Below, piece after piece: positions 45,472-57,619 of a DNA stretch of 64,000 nucleotides. Position 1 is the first letter of the stretch; the number at the start of each line of letters is the position of its first letter. Under the pieces are notes generated by a model. It searched no databases. It was not told the DNA's origin and saw nothing but the letters and a program-made list of their open reading frames with translations. The DNA is taken from contig NC_090020.1 in NCBI RefSeq assembly GCF_036417845.1, forward strand, positions 46,050,425 to 46,114,424, read 5' to 3'. A program made the position numbers and the translations under genes. Source of the stretch: Apteryx mantelli. Taxonomy: Eukaryota; Chordata; Aves; Apterygiformes; Apterygidae.

Positions 45472-47603
45472 TTCAGAAGTATAAAAATGAACATTTCTTG
45501 TATTTCCACTGGTTGTAATGGTCTGTGCTACATTTAATATTTTAAAGGAAAGACTAGTTTCTAAAATATGTTTCTGTAAGTAATTTCATGTCTCTTAAAG
45601 TTTTTGCACATACTGAAGTTAATCTTGCAGGACAGGAATTTAAGATTTGGATGTGTATATGCATACTAATGGCTGCTCAAAAGCTTTTCTGTGGTCTTTG
45701 GATAAATAAGCAATTCCTACAGTGTTGCTGTATGGGAACAATGTATGTGGGGTCAAATCCAAACCCTACTAAAACATTTTTTTCCAGTTTTTCCAGTAAC
45801 TAAGAGTTGAATTAAGCTGTTGGAAAAGGAAAAGTGATTAATAAAATTTTCTTGTAGCAATTCTTGAGCTACTCAGAAATGATTATGACTGCCACCATAG
45901 TATCTCATTCCTTTACAGATATTAGTGTGTTCTTTTAACAGCAGTGGAAGATAAACAGCACTCATTTTGGAGGGGCATATTGAATTGTGTGACTTGTTTT
46001 GCAGTGTAACTTGTGGACTGGAGCAGAACAAAGAATTGATAGCAGTTGACATGAGTCTACTCCTGAGGGTTTTCAGTTGGGTAATTCCACACTTCGGAGT
46101 ATAAGAAAGCCAAAACAGTAGGATACTAGTGAGAAGTGGCACATGTGGTTAGCAAAGCTCCTTATAGGCTTATTTACCTGTGGGAAAACACTGCATCACA
46201 TTTCACTGCAATAGGCATCAGTAGGACTTTGGGAAATGTGACAAGCAACATATACTTCTGGGTATATATCTGCTCATTGGTGAAGTTCATGCTAAACCAA
46301 GAAACAGTATTTTTCCACATCTTTGTTACAAACCAGTGGTGTGGGGTCATAAAGTAGTTGATCTGTGGCTACCAAATGCTCCAGACAGTAAAATAGGAAT
46401 GCCGTCTAAATTTAAAATTGATCCAAGGTCTGTGTGGAATCCTGGGATGTATGTAGATTTAAGAGAAGGCAGAAATTAAGGCATTCATATCCCTTGCAGG
46501 AAAAAACAGCAGAAGGTTGGTCTTCATTGCTTAGTAGTATTAAGCTTGCTATTAGGGCGGTTGTGTTCTTTAGTAGCTCCCATCTGCAGCAAATGCTATG
46601 ACAGATATTTTAACCAGCCGTTACTCTACAGTTTCTCTCTGGAACAGTACAATATGATGGCCTTCATTAGTCTCTTAACAGTGTTTTATAAAGAGAATTA
46701 CTTTAATCTCTGTGGCAAGATTTGGAAACACTCTTGCTATTTTTTTTAATTTTTGATTCCAAACTTAACCAGCAGTGTCAAGAGCTGAAGCAGCTGTTGT
46801 TGGGCTTTTTCCTTCCTTTGCTATGTGTTGCTGGCCTCAGCTCTTGTGTCTTTCTGTTTCTAAAAAGCTGGTAGATAGTTGTCTAAAAGAAGAGTGTTTG
46901 GGCTCATGTTTCTGTGGGGGTTTTTTTGTTTGTTTGTTTGTTTAACTTGAATGTGAAGGTCTTGTTGGCCAATCTTTCATGGCTCCTCAACAGAGGAAAT
47001 ATCAGATGAAAGATCTCTCTAACAAGGGGTTTGAAAAAGCATATGCTGGATCATACCCAGGGAGAGGCAAATGATAAACTGCTGTCCATGTTTGCTGTGA
47101 TTATTTAAATTTTTTGGTAAATGATGTCATACCAGATTGCCATGCAGGTTCTGTGGTTCCTGCTTTGAATCTAAAATTGTTGATTAAAATGGGCCTGGTT
47201 CTTGAAAAGGCCCTGTAAGGTATTATTTTTTTCTACAACAAAATAAGTTAATTTTTTTCTTTGTTCAAAGAGAATATTCTAGACTTTCTTCAGTAAAAGA
47301 ACTTTTAGCTGCAAGGAGAATTCCTTCTCTTCCATGTTAGGTAAAAACAAAACATTCAACAAGAAAAAAGAAGTAAAAGTGGGGAGGAAAAAAAAGATTT
47401 GTTTTTATTAGAGGTTCATGTTATCTCTGCATGCAGCAGTACATTGGAGGCTTCTAACTTAACAGTCTAATAAAAAAAATCATAAAAATGGATAGAAGAA
47501 TGACCTACTTTGAATGATAGTTCAGTAATATAAAATTCATTGTGCAAAAAGTATTTTTGGTAAACTAACCGCGAGCTGTAAGCTGAATGCATTTTAACAT
47601 TTC

Positions 47604-47609
47604 AATAAA
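47604..47609 (+). terminator. PJA2: Candidate distal poly-A signal of PJA2
   Basis: AATAAA in the context TTTCAATAAAACATTTTC, then T-rich and GTAGTGTTTTTT-type sequence 30-70 nt on. It is the best-looking signal of those in the 3 kb after the stop codon. It was chosen by context only. Confidence 0.4.
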
Positions 47610-50039
47610 ACATTTTCATTCCAGAGCTAAAACGCAATTTCTTTTTTTGTAAGAAAAAATGTAGTGTTTTTTAATTTTTGTTTCCTCCTTACCCCTATGT
47701 TCAGCTCAGGTGCATTTAGAGATTCTGGCAAGTTTTGAAAGAGAGCCTGAAAGGGTAAGAGGGTAAATTATCTGTTTTAGCTATCTGACACACAGGCAGT
47801 GAATTTTCTTTGTTAGGTTAGCTGCTTTCAGTAGGGCTAACATGAAAGGAACCTCCCCTTAGGTCAGAAGGGTAGTTCAGTTAGTTCTCCGTCCCAAGTA
47901 CATCTTGGGATTTATGTTAAGATTCAGAAAGCTACTTGTTAACACTCACAGCTCTAACAACTCCTTTGTTGATTATAATATAGAAAGCTCCAATTTTTTC
48001 CCCATGTTTCCTTATTTTGTGTTTGATTGAACACCTAGAAAAAAAATTATTTGCTTTTTTTTATTGATATGCAATACCTGTAAAATGCGACTTATCTCTA
48101 CAAAAATAACTACTTACAAGCCATACAAGCTGTTTATACCAAGAATATTTTTAACAGGATGCTTAAACATTTGAAAACTTTATACTGTCTTTCAGAAGTG
48201 TCATGCAGTAACTTGATTTCTGCATTCACTGTCCCTTGTAGCAGATGTTTAAATGAATGCTCAGGAAGCAGATAAAAGGTCAGTCCATGCAACAAAGCAA
48301 CTGGAAGTGGTTTTCTGGAAAGAGATCAGTACTAGCTGGATTCTAGTCTGGATTTTTAGTTTCTTGCATGAGATAAAGGGGAGATCCCAAGTCCAGTAGC
48401 CTTTTGAGGTACTGGTAAGCCGACATGGCTCAGTGTGGTGTTCCTTCTGTTTTGTCTTTAAATGTTGGATTCAGCTCTCTGTTGACTCTGCCAAGACAAG
48501 CAGCAGCCATTTGGGTCTGAAGTAGTTATTTCCTCAGCTTATTTCTTCATGTTCTTTTTCTGCTAGCTGACACCAATTTTCTTTTGTTCTTGCTTTGGAC
48601 TGGAAGTGTCGAGATGAAACTCTTTTGCTCCAGGCAGTTTTTCATCTGCTTGAGTTCACCAGTCAGGGCTGTTTCAGAACTGTGGGCCACTGATTTCGCT
48701 TATCATTTGGCACTTAGTGCATTATTAGCTCCAATGCTTGTTTGAGAGCATCACAGCCTCAGTGTGTGGTGCTACTTTGACACTAACGCTTCTCTTGAAT
48801 TTTCATACTCTCCACCTAAAGTAAATCTATCACTTGCTTTCTGTGTGTGTGATATTGCTTTGTCATTCCCCCTCAAAATACAATTCCAGCGCAGCCATGT
48901 TCAGACATAGCTTTCCAGACTTTCCAGAAGCAGAACAGTGGAACTCTAGGGTGCTGCAAACTAGGGGGGGAAAGGGAGTTTCTTTTATAGGTCTCCTCCT
49001 CCTACCCATTTCTGCACATCTCTTCAACCAGCTTCCAACTGTGCTCCAGTACCAGCAGATGCCCTTTCCTTCTTCAGGATAACATCATTCCACCAGATGC
49101 AGCTTCTTTCTCTTTTCCCCACAATAGCCCTCCTTGCCTTCTTGTGGCCTGTCAGCTGCTAGAAAGAAGCAAAAAAGTGACAAAGGCCTCGGGCTGCAGT
49201 TACAAACCTGAAAGCTGGTGGTGGGGGAATGGACGAGGACGCCATAGAAAAGTCCTGGAAGAAAATAGCAGTTCTCCTGCGTTGCTAGAGTTAAGAGTGT
49301 AGTGACTGCTTTCAGAGAAAGGAATTACCTTTTCATATATTCCAGCCACATTTTTCTGTAGGGAGAAATGAGGGAGGTTTCTAACTGAACTCTTTCCTTG
49401 ACATGAGTAGAGCAAGCAAGCTGTCTCTTTTGCCTACGTTTGAGCTCACTGTAGGCAATAGTTAGGTGATCATGAAAACAATTCTGCTAAACAAAGTTTG
49501 TTCAAACCTTTCAGTGATATATAACAGTAATGGCTTGCTTGCTTAATGGCAAACTCAGATTTTGTGGAAACATGTTCATCACTATTTTAATAGGGAATTC
49601 AAAAGTGACAATTCATACGAATCATTGGAAACAGTTGTAGAACTTATGGATGGAATTACAGTTTGTAGGTTTTTAGTTGTTAAAGATGGAGAAGATTTAT
49701 TTAAGCTCTCACCCTCCAACAAGATGCAATTATAGTCACTTAAGGGAGTATGATATTATTTTTGGTAGGTTTATTCTTGCTCAGAAAGCCAAGAAGAAGA
49801 TCACCCACCCTGGAAAGAGTCTCCCTCTTTGGTTGCATGACTATTCTTTTACCTTGAAAGTACTACTTTTGCGCTTCCTTTCTTTTAGAAGCAAATTTAA
49901 TGATGTTTTATTGAAAATGGAGAATGTCCAAAGAGAGCCTACTTTAAACTGAGGCATGATTGTTTGTGGGTGGCTTTCTCTTAGGGAATTTTAGATCAGC
50001 TGGCAGATATTAGTGTTCAAAAATAAAACTCATTGTCCA

Positions 50040-50105
50040 GTGTTATACAGGAGGTCAAACTGGGTGATGATCATCTCCCTGCAGCCTTACCATGTATGAC
50101 TCTAA
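50040..50105 (+). repeat. Old CR1 3'-end fragment
   Basis: The phrase CAGGAGGTCAAACTGGGTGA, then TGATCATCTCCCTGCAGCCTT and a terminal TATGACTCTAAT, follows the order found at the 3' end of old amniote CR1 copies (GGAGGTCAGACTAGATGATC type, then a TATGAATCTATG-like end). Only the tail is recognisable. Confidence 0.55.
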
Positions 50106-53100
50106 TCCCAAAGATTAAATCAGTGGTCAGGAATCCTGAAGTGCCACTGTCTGTTGCTGGAAATTGTGCTACCTTGCCATTTAAATCCTGTCCAAACTAA
50201 TCAAAATTAAATTTGGTACTTCTCAGAACCAAGGGAGGATAAGGCTTCAATATGAGCTCATGTCAGATTCCTCATGTACGCTGTATTTCGAATAGATAAA
50301 TTCACCTGAAATTTCCATACAAAAATCAACTCATTCACCCATATTCTTTCTGAAGTTGCATATGAATTATGCTTAAAAAAAAAAAGTTTGTTGGCTTTGA
50401 AAGTAAAATCTGTCAGATGATTTTAGGGAGAGGGAGAGGAGGATATTTTGCTGAGAGAATACTATATTCTTTATGGATGTAATTTCCATATACTCTCCCA
50501 AAGTGTATTTCCAGATGTATTATCTTTTGCTTTGAACTTGTGAAGACATCAATCCCGAAAAGGATCATTGTGTTTTAGTGAATTAATTTAAGACTGTTGC
50601 CATAAATGATGCATTTTAAAGCAGCAGCATCAGGGTTACATTTATATTTTCAAAAAGCAAATGTATGCAACTCTAGCAATACATTTCACACTCTCCTTTT
50701 AACAGGGCAGTCTCTCAGTGGTGACAGAGTAACTCTGTGAGCACACATCTGAATTGATACTGTGATTTGAGTGTTGTTGCTATAGATATTCTATCCTGGA
50801 TAATGTCCAACATAGAAGAAAAAACAGTTCAGTAATTGGAGTTTTTGAAAAACTGTTTTATCTGCTTGTTTTTGGAATCCACACTCCTTGCCGTGTTTTG
50901 TGTTAATGTATGCTTTAGGGCATTCACAGTCGTAATGAGAAAGGAGAATACGTTGGTCATGTGCAGTCCTTGAGTACTGTCAATATGGTGCACGCAGACA
51001 GCTAAGGTGCATGATTATTTTGGCAGGAGAAGAGTATCACTATGTGGAGAATACACTTTTATTCTTCATAGGCTAATAAACAAAATCTATATTTATGGAT
51101 TTTGTTTGTCTTAAATTCCACATAGTTGTGATTTATTTTGTCTCTAGCTGTGAGGCATATATTATAACTAATGATAGACAAAACAACTAATGATAGTTAT
51201 TAATAAATAAGTATGAGGGTTTAATGGCGTCTTAGGGCTGAAATGCAAGGGATAAAATGTAAAGACTTTCATTTATATCAAAGTCACTTTGCCCTCCAGA
51301 GGCATAGGGGAAGGCTTTCAAGTGGATGTAAAGAATTAATAGATAACATAAAGGAGTGATAATGTAAAAAGATTCCAGTCCAATGTTTCTTTAACAACCT
51401 TTATACCAAAGTAAAAACAAGCTCTTTTTTCAGTTGTGAAACAAAATTGCCTTCAGCTTGCTAGATGGGAGGCTTCAAAAAGGCCTCAAGGAAGTCAGTT
51501 ATACTTAATATGGTGGGAAGGATTACACTTTCAAAGTTTTAAGGTTGGGTATTTTTGTGTCTTCTTTTTTTAATTGAAAACAATGACAACACTGATTAAT
51601 AATAGGCAGCAGCTGGTAGTTGATAGCTCTGAGATAGGAAAACTGCTGAATTAAAAAAAAATTTTTTAAACAAAATACTATATTGTAATTGGAGTAACTG
51701 TGACCTGCTAATGTGGAAGATGATCTCTGTCAATGGTTAGAGAAGCTTCACTGTATATGAGTGGAATTCCTTCCTCTTACTGAAATAGAAATACACAAAA
51801 TGCTTTTCTAATGTTGCTTTAATGTTACAGTAGGAAGATACTAGCTGCAGAAACATTGACACAGATTCGAAAATATTGTTTGCATATGCCAGTCAATTTG
51901 CTAGTAGGTGAATGTTATTTTAAGGTGCTATTTTTTGACTTGCTAGTTAAGGAAGATGTTCTTGTTAGCAGTAAATAGGCTCCTCTTAAGCTGTTGTAGT
52001 GAAATGCATTGTAGCCTGTATAGAACCAGTTCTTTAGATATGTCTGCCCTTATCTTCTTTACAGTTTTGCAGGCCTGAATCACAAGGTACGTAAGAAAGG
52101 AGAAATTTTTGCTTTAAAGATTAGGCTTAACAAAGTGTTTTCATCCTAATTAATTATATTAGTTATTTTGACCCAGTAGACTCTGGATTCTAAATGCTGA
52201 ATTTTAAATTGTTTGAGTGCTAAGTAGTTAAAAATACAGCCTTTTTTTTCTTAGAAAGCTTTGGGAGAAAGTGAAGTTGTGTAGAAAAATACCAATATGG
52301 ATGGAAACAGAAGAATCATGGCAAAGAAAGGAGATTCTTTTATGGCTCGCACCACTTTGCTTTTTTGAATCTACTCTTGTGATCTCTAGCAATGATAGAA
52401 ATTCATAAACCAAAGTAGTTTTAAAAATGTGAATCTATAAGGTTTGGTGTGATCCACCAAAGCAATATCATAACCTTAGTCCTTGCTTCTGCATTGTTAT
52501 TAGTTTTCCTGTGTTATGCTTAAATCTAAGTCTACATCCTGAAAACATTTGCAGAGGAGAATGCTCTTCAATACACTGACTCAACAACACACAAAATATA
52601 AGCTTATATGTAAGTGTTCATAAATTCAAAGTCATATTTTATAGTGCCATGCATCTTATTTGAGAGCAATAGGAGAGAGAAAAATCAGTACTGGTAGGAA
52701 AGCTAGTTCCAGATAACAGACTTGGTACTGTTTATATGTAGATTTAGCTCTGCTTGTAGTGAGATACATTGTTCTTTCTGCCTGTTAATACAGATTTAAA
52801 CGGAAAAAAAGAAAATGAAGTGAGGTAAATCTGGGGAAAGAAAACATAAACTGATAACGTGTTGGTGTCAAAACTAACATTAATGGCCTTCCCTTCCTCT
52901 GTTTTTATTGCCATTTTAATTTTGATTTTTCAGTCTAAGATCAGCTGGTTTTATATCATTCTTGCATCTGCAGTGAAGCATGTAAATCTGTCTTTATTTA
53001 GGTAACATTACTTACTTTTATTTCTTGAGATACTTCTAGAAAATGGCTGCATTCTGTCAGATTCTTTTTCCTTAATATCTGTCTGAGCCCATTTATCTTT

Positions 53101-54548
53101 TTCTGTTCTCTTAAATTTTTATTTTTCTTCCTATCTTTCTGGACTCTGTACAAGGGTAGTGCAAACTAGATATGCATGAGGAGAAATTCAAAATAAACAC
53201 ATATCAGTTCAAAACAGGAGACTCACCTCAGTGCACTTTCTATATTTATAAACATTATACTGTGTAACTGAGTATCTCTAGGCATTTCCTCAACTTTATG
53301 CACTAACCAATGTAATATTTTAATTATTTTTTCAAATTCATTGCATCTTTTAACACTGTACCTTTTTTTCTGACAATATGAAAGATAAGACCAACCCAAA
53401 GCAAATATAAAATCACACATAAAAAGCAAGAGCTAAGTAAAGAGCTTGTTACTGAACTGTGAGCATTTGGGATAAGAATGAACAGCATCATTTAAACAGA
53501 AAAGTGATGCAAAAAACCCCAGATGATCTTCATCAATACTTGTTTGTAGCATGGTAGCCCCAGTCCATTTTCAATTCTGTTTCTCCCTGAGAAACAAAAC
53601 CCAGCAAGTTTCTTGCTTGGAGCTTTTCCTTACAAGTTTTGAATTCACTGCTTTTTTTAACTTTCAGTGAAGAAATGCCCTTCGTGTCCTTTCACTTCAT
53701 GCAGCTTTCTTCTGAAAGCGAACAGTGGGAAGAGAAGTGGGAGCAGAGGAAATGCAGCCTTTTCACTGAATCTCAGCAACCTGCCTTACCAGGGAAGACC
53801 AAACTGAGTTGTGAATGAGAGGGGGAAGGGAGCCAAAAGAGGAGCAGGCTACACAGTTGTGCTTTTTACAATCTTGTCCCACACCAAGCTCCCTGGGCAC
53901 TGCTAGCTGGACCACAGCGCGCTCTGAGCTCTCCAGGGAATCTGGCACCTGGTCCCCGTGACACATTCAAAGCTCTTTGGGTCTAAATCTTACTTGATCT
54001 GTAAGAGACTTCTTCTGATTGAGAGGAATAACTTGCATATATTTGGGGAGGAAGGAAAGAGAAGGATGCCTATGTGCCCTGCGAGATGTTGAAGGCAATC
54101 TCATACTGCATATATGAGACACATGTCATCTGCTGAAAGGTTTCTATCTGGAAATTTCACAGCTCCTTCAGGCTACTTTCCTGTATACTTTCCAACTCTG
54201 AATTAGTTAGTATGTCTAATCAAAGAATGAAATACCATTTCATTTGTTGAAAAATTATTTTCTGTTATGTTACAGAAAATGGTTTGATGAATGACAGTAT
54301 TTAAAGTATTTATAAACACAGGCATATTATTAATACTATACTCGGTGTGTGTTAAAGCAAAACTGTCTGAAGATAATACTTGCTCCTTTCATATATCACT
54401 GAGGGTGGATATCTGTGTGAGTAATTCAAGCATGGAGCATCAAGGACAGCCTCTGGATTCAAATAGTAATTAAATTTCTAAACAATTATAAAATCTTTTG
54501 TCATCCTTTTTGGGTTTATACTTGGTATGCTGTGGTGGTTTTCTGTGG

Positions 54549-54575
54549 TTTTTTTTTTTTTTTTTTTTTTTTTTT
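54549..54575. repeat. T27 tract
   Basis: Twenty-seven consecutive T residues in intergenic DNA. No adjoining retrocopy is recognised. Confidence 0.9.
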
Positions 54576-57500
54576 AGCTAGTCTGCATATTCTATCCTTT
54601 GTTATGCAGGACATTACACTTCTGAGGCAGATGCCTATATTCCTTCCCACTCACCACCTGTATTTTGAAGCTATCAACAAGTTAGTGAGATCTGCTAATG
54701 TGCATTAATAAAATACTATTTGCCTTGACATATTAGATGATGCTAGTCCCAACTCTTCTAGAGTAACCAAAGATGGCAAATTCAGGGAGGGTGCTGTAGT
54801 GCAAGGTGGCAACTCATCAGAAAAACTTTAGACATTATTTCTAAGAGAAGAAAAAAGGAGGGGGAGCACTTCAATACAATAATGATCATTAACAGGTTTC
54901 CATAGTTCATGTTGCATAATTTTAACACTCATCACATAATCGTCTGACTACTAAGTGATATGATAATACCACAGGTCCAGATTAAATTACAGTATCTGAA
55001 TAAAATTGTTTCCAGTCATAACCTGCCTTTAAAATTAGAATTGCACTTATTACAAAGGACAGTGAAATTTCTGGTTCATCAGGAGTTATAAAACCTTTCA
55101 GGATCTGTGTTATCCAAGTGAAAATACATCAAATATTGCAGAAGTTTTTGAAAAACTGTCAGCTGATGTTAACAAGAAGCTGATGTTAACAAAAAGAACT
55201 CTTAAAAAAATGTATTTAGATTGCCTTGCAATTAGAAATGATCTCATGCAACTTTGAGCTATCATTGATGATTATTAGCAAAAATTCTTTTAGTTTCACA
55301 CAAACTAAGCTTTGAACATCTAATTCTTCAAAATCCTTGCCACACTTTCCATGCATAAAATTCAAGTATATATTTGCAATCCCCAAATGCAAAAGGCCAT
55401 TGCTGTTAAGTGACACAGATCCTCATCTAGATAACTACTTTTTTTTTTTTTTGAGATGGAGCAGTGAAAGCAAAAAAGTTGCTGAGCCTTTGTCTATATC
55501 TCTTGTAAGCAAGAGTAAATCTCTTGTTCTTTCTATGTATGCTCAATTGACGTATGAGTTAATGACTAATTTTGTGGAATATCATAAGAGGACGTAAAAT
55601 GGCAAAACTTGCTGAAAGATGTTGTGAAAGTTCACTTTTAAATCCTAAAAAACATATTCATTGCAAACAGGCTTATATGCTTGCAAGCATTTGCATTTTT
55701 TCTGTGCTACCAAGAAAACCAAATGAGGGGTGGAGAGTGTAACATGCTCAAGTGTTTGCATTCCAGCCTTAGAATGTCTTGATCATGGGTTATTAAGGTT
55801 TTTTTAAACATGACCAGTGTTTGCATGTCTCAGATTATTAACTTTCTGTATTAAAAAAAATAAAAATCAACCAGTATAGTCTCAGTAGAGATATCATTTA
55901 AGTAATTGGTGTCTATTCAATTTTTTATGAACATTACACATCAGTATTACTAAACACAATTGTCTTTTACACATGTATACACATCTTTTGAGAAATTACA
56001 TTAATAAATTAGGAATTAAAGTTTCAGTGCAAGCTTTTTCTATAAAATGTCAGTTTTGCATTAAATTCTTTATTGAAGCTGTGAAAACACTCCCCAGTTC
56101 TTTCCACAATAAACACTATTTCTTATGCAGACTTGAATTTGTTCTCCTGAGCACATAAAAGAAAGCTAATCTGTTGGAGATTTTAGTATTTTATTTGCAA
56201 ATGTGTTATCTTAGCCTTTCAGATGTGATTTTCTGTTAATTTTGCATATCAATGTCCAACAGTGAAAGAAACTGCTTTACTGATATGATGTCACCTTTTA
56301 AGTGCCCCATTCTCCGTAGGAGTTAAGTGGCCTTTTTTCATATTGGTAATTTTCATGTATGCATTTATATATGTTGAGCATCTTTTCAAGAATACATATA
56401 GAGCATAGAAATCAATGTGGTGTTACCAGGCCTCCCTACTGTCCCATTCACATGCCCAGTCAGATAACCTGCTCCCAGCAGTGCCTGATGATGATGCAGT
56501 CTGGCCAGTCGTTTCCCACAGTAAAGCAGCGTGCAATGGAAGTATAGGGAGATCCTGTAAGCAACAGGAGAGCAAGTAACTTCTGTTTCTATTGCCTTTT
56601 TTATTTGTTTGTTTTAACTGCTTTTAGGAGACTTCCAATTCATGAGAGAACCTCTCTTTGATTGTGGTAGAGAACGAAGCATCATCAGACTTCTGTTAAT
56701 GCATTTGTTCCCCTGTCTCTTGGACAGGGTGCTTTCTTCTGTCATACTCTTGTTTTTTTGGCTGCTTCACAAGATCTCAATGAATAATGTTAAGTACAAA
56801 AAAGGCGATATTTAGTCATTGAATGACTTATGTTTCTAAAGGCAAAACTACTGAAATGATGTCAGTTACTACGACAATATTAAAAAAAAGTTGCTAGATT
56901 TAGTATCGTTTAGAAGCTGTTAATTTTTCTATGAAAATTTATCTAATGTACTTTGGATAGTGATTTATAGTTCAGATTGGGGAAGCAGGAGGAAATTAAA
57001 GGCTTTCCCTCACTACCAAAATGTGGAGACTACAGAGTGGCTTTAAGTCTCAAATGGGGAATCCACGTTTCCACTGTCTGTAGTCAACTGGCATTTTCTG
57101 TAGAAGATAAAGATACTTGCAGATTACTGTCTGCCACGTTTAATGTCAACAGCAACAGTTGTCAGCTTTTTGTTTTTCACAATCAGTATTGCATTTGAAG
57201 TCATTAATATTGTGGAGCTTGAAAAAATTTTTTCATGTAGTTTTACTGAGAAATTTTTGCAGCAGATGATTATTTAACAACAGGAATTTTTTATTCTTGT
57301 ACACTTCTGCTTGAACTTGGAAGTCAGTGAACTAAAATCTTATTTAATATATTTAAATTTTTCTTCAAATCAGCATTATTTGATGAAGAAGTATATCTGT
57401 TCATTTAAAAGTACCTATTTACCACTAACCCAAGGCATTTCATGTTTGTTTTCTTAAATTATTCATAAAATTAACTATTGTAGATTGTGATTCTTATTTT

Positions 57501-57591
57501 GATCTGGTGAATTCTAGAACACTTGATAAAGAATTAGGGATCATTGTGAGAAGTACTTTCAGAAAAGAAAAACATTTCCTGTCCTAACAGC

Positions 57592-57619
57592 TTGTATAAT
57601 CTAGTGTAGGATTATACAA
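57592..57619. repeat. Perfect 10-bp inverted repeat (hairpin)
   Basis: TTGTATAATC (57592-57601) and its exact reverse complement GATTATACAA (57610-57619) flank an 8-nt loop. It lies within a stretch (about 57555-57605) resembling an old interspersed repeat that also seems to occur near 2985-3050. Confidence 0.6.

Larger units (their letters stand above)
44510..47630 (+). other. PJA2: PJA2 3' UTR (distal end tentative)
   Basis: AT-rich non-coding sequence follows the stop codon. AATAAA hexamers occur at 44537, 45017, 45062, 45840, 47469 and 47604. The one at 47604-47609 is followed by a T/GT-rich stretch typical of a downstream cleavage element, and mammalian PJA2 has a 3' UTR of kilobase length, so I take it as the distal end. 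Shorter isoforms using earlier signals are plausible. An AT-only block (about 44582-44632) could form AU hairpins. Confidence 0.4.

Noticed and set aside
49200..49415. A 71-codon minus-strand frame considered as an upstream exon of the antisense frame at 45 kb
   Set aside because: No matching donor or phase was evident and the composition is not distinctive.
53763..53966. A 67-codon minus-strand frame in the downstream region
   Set aside because: Short, isolated and unlike any known family; consistent with chance.
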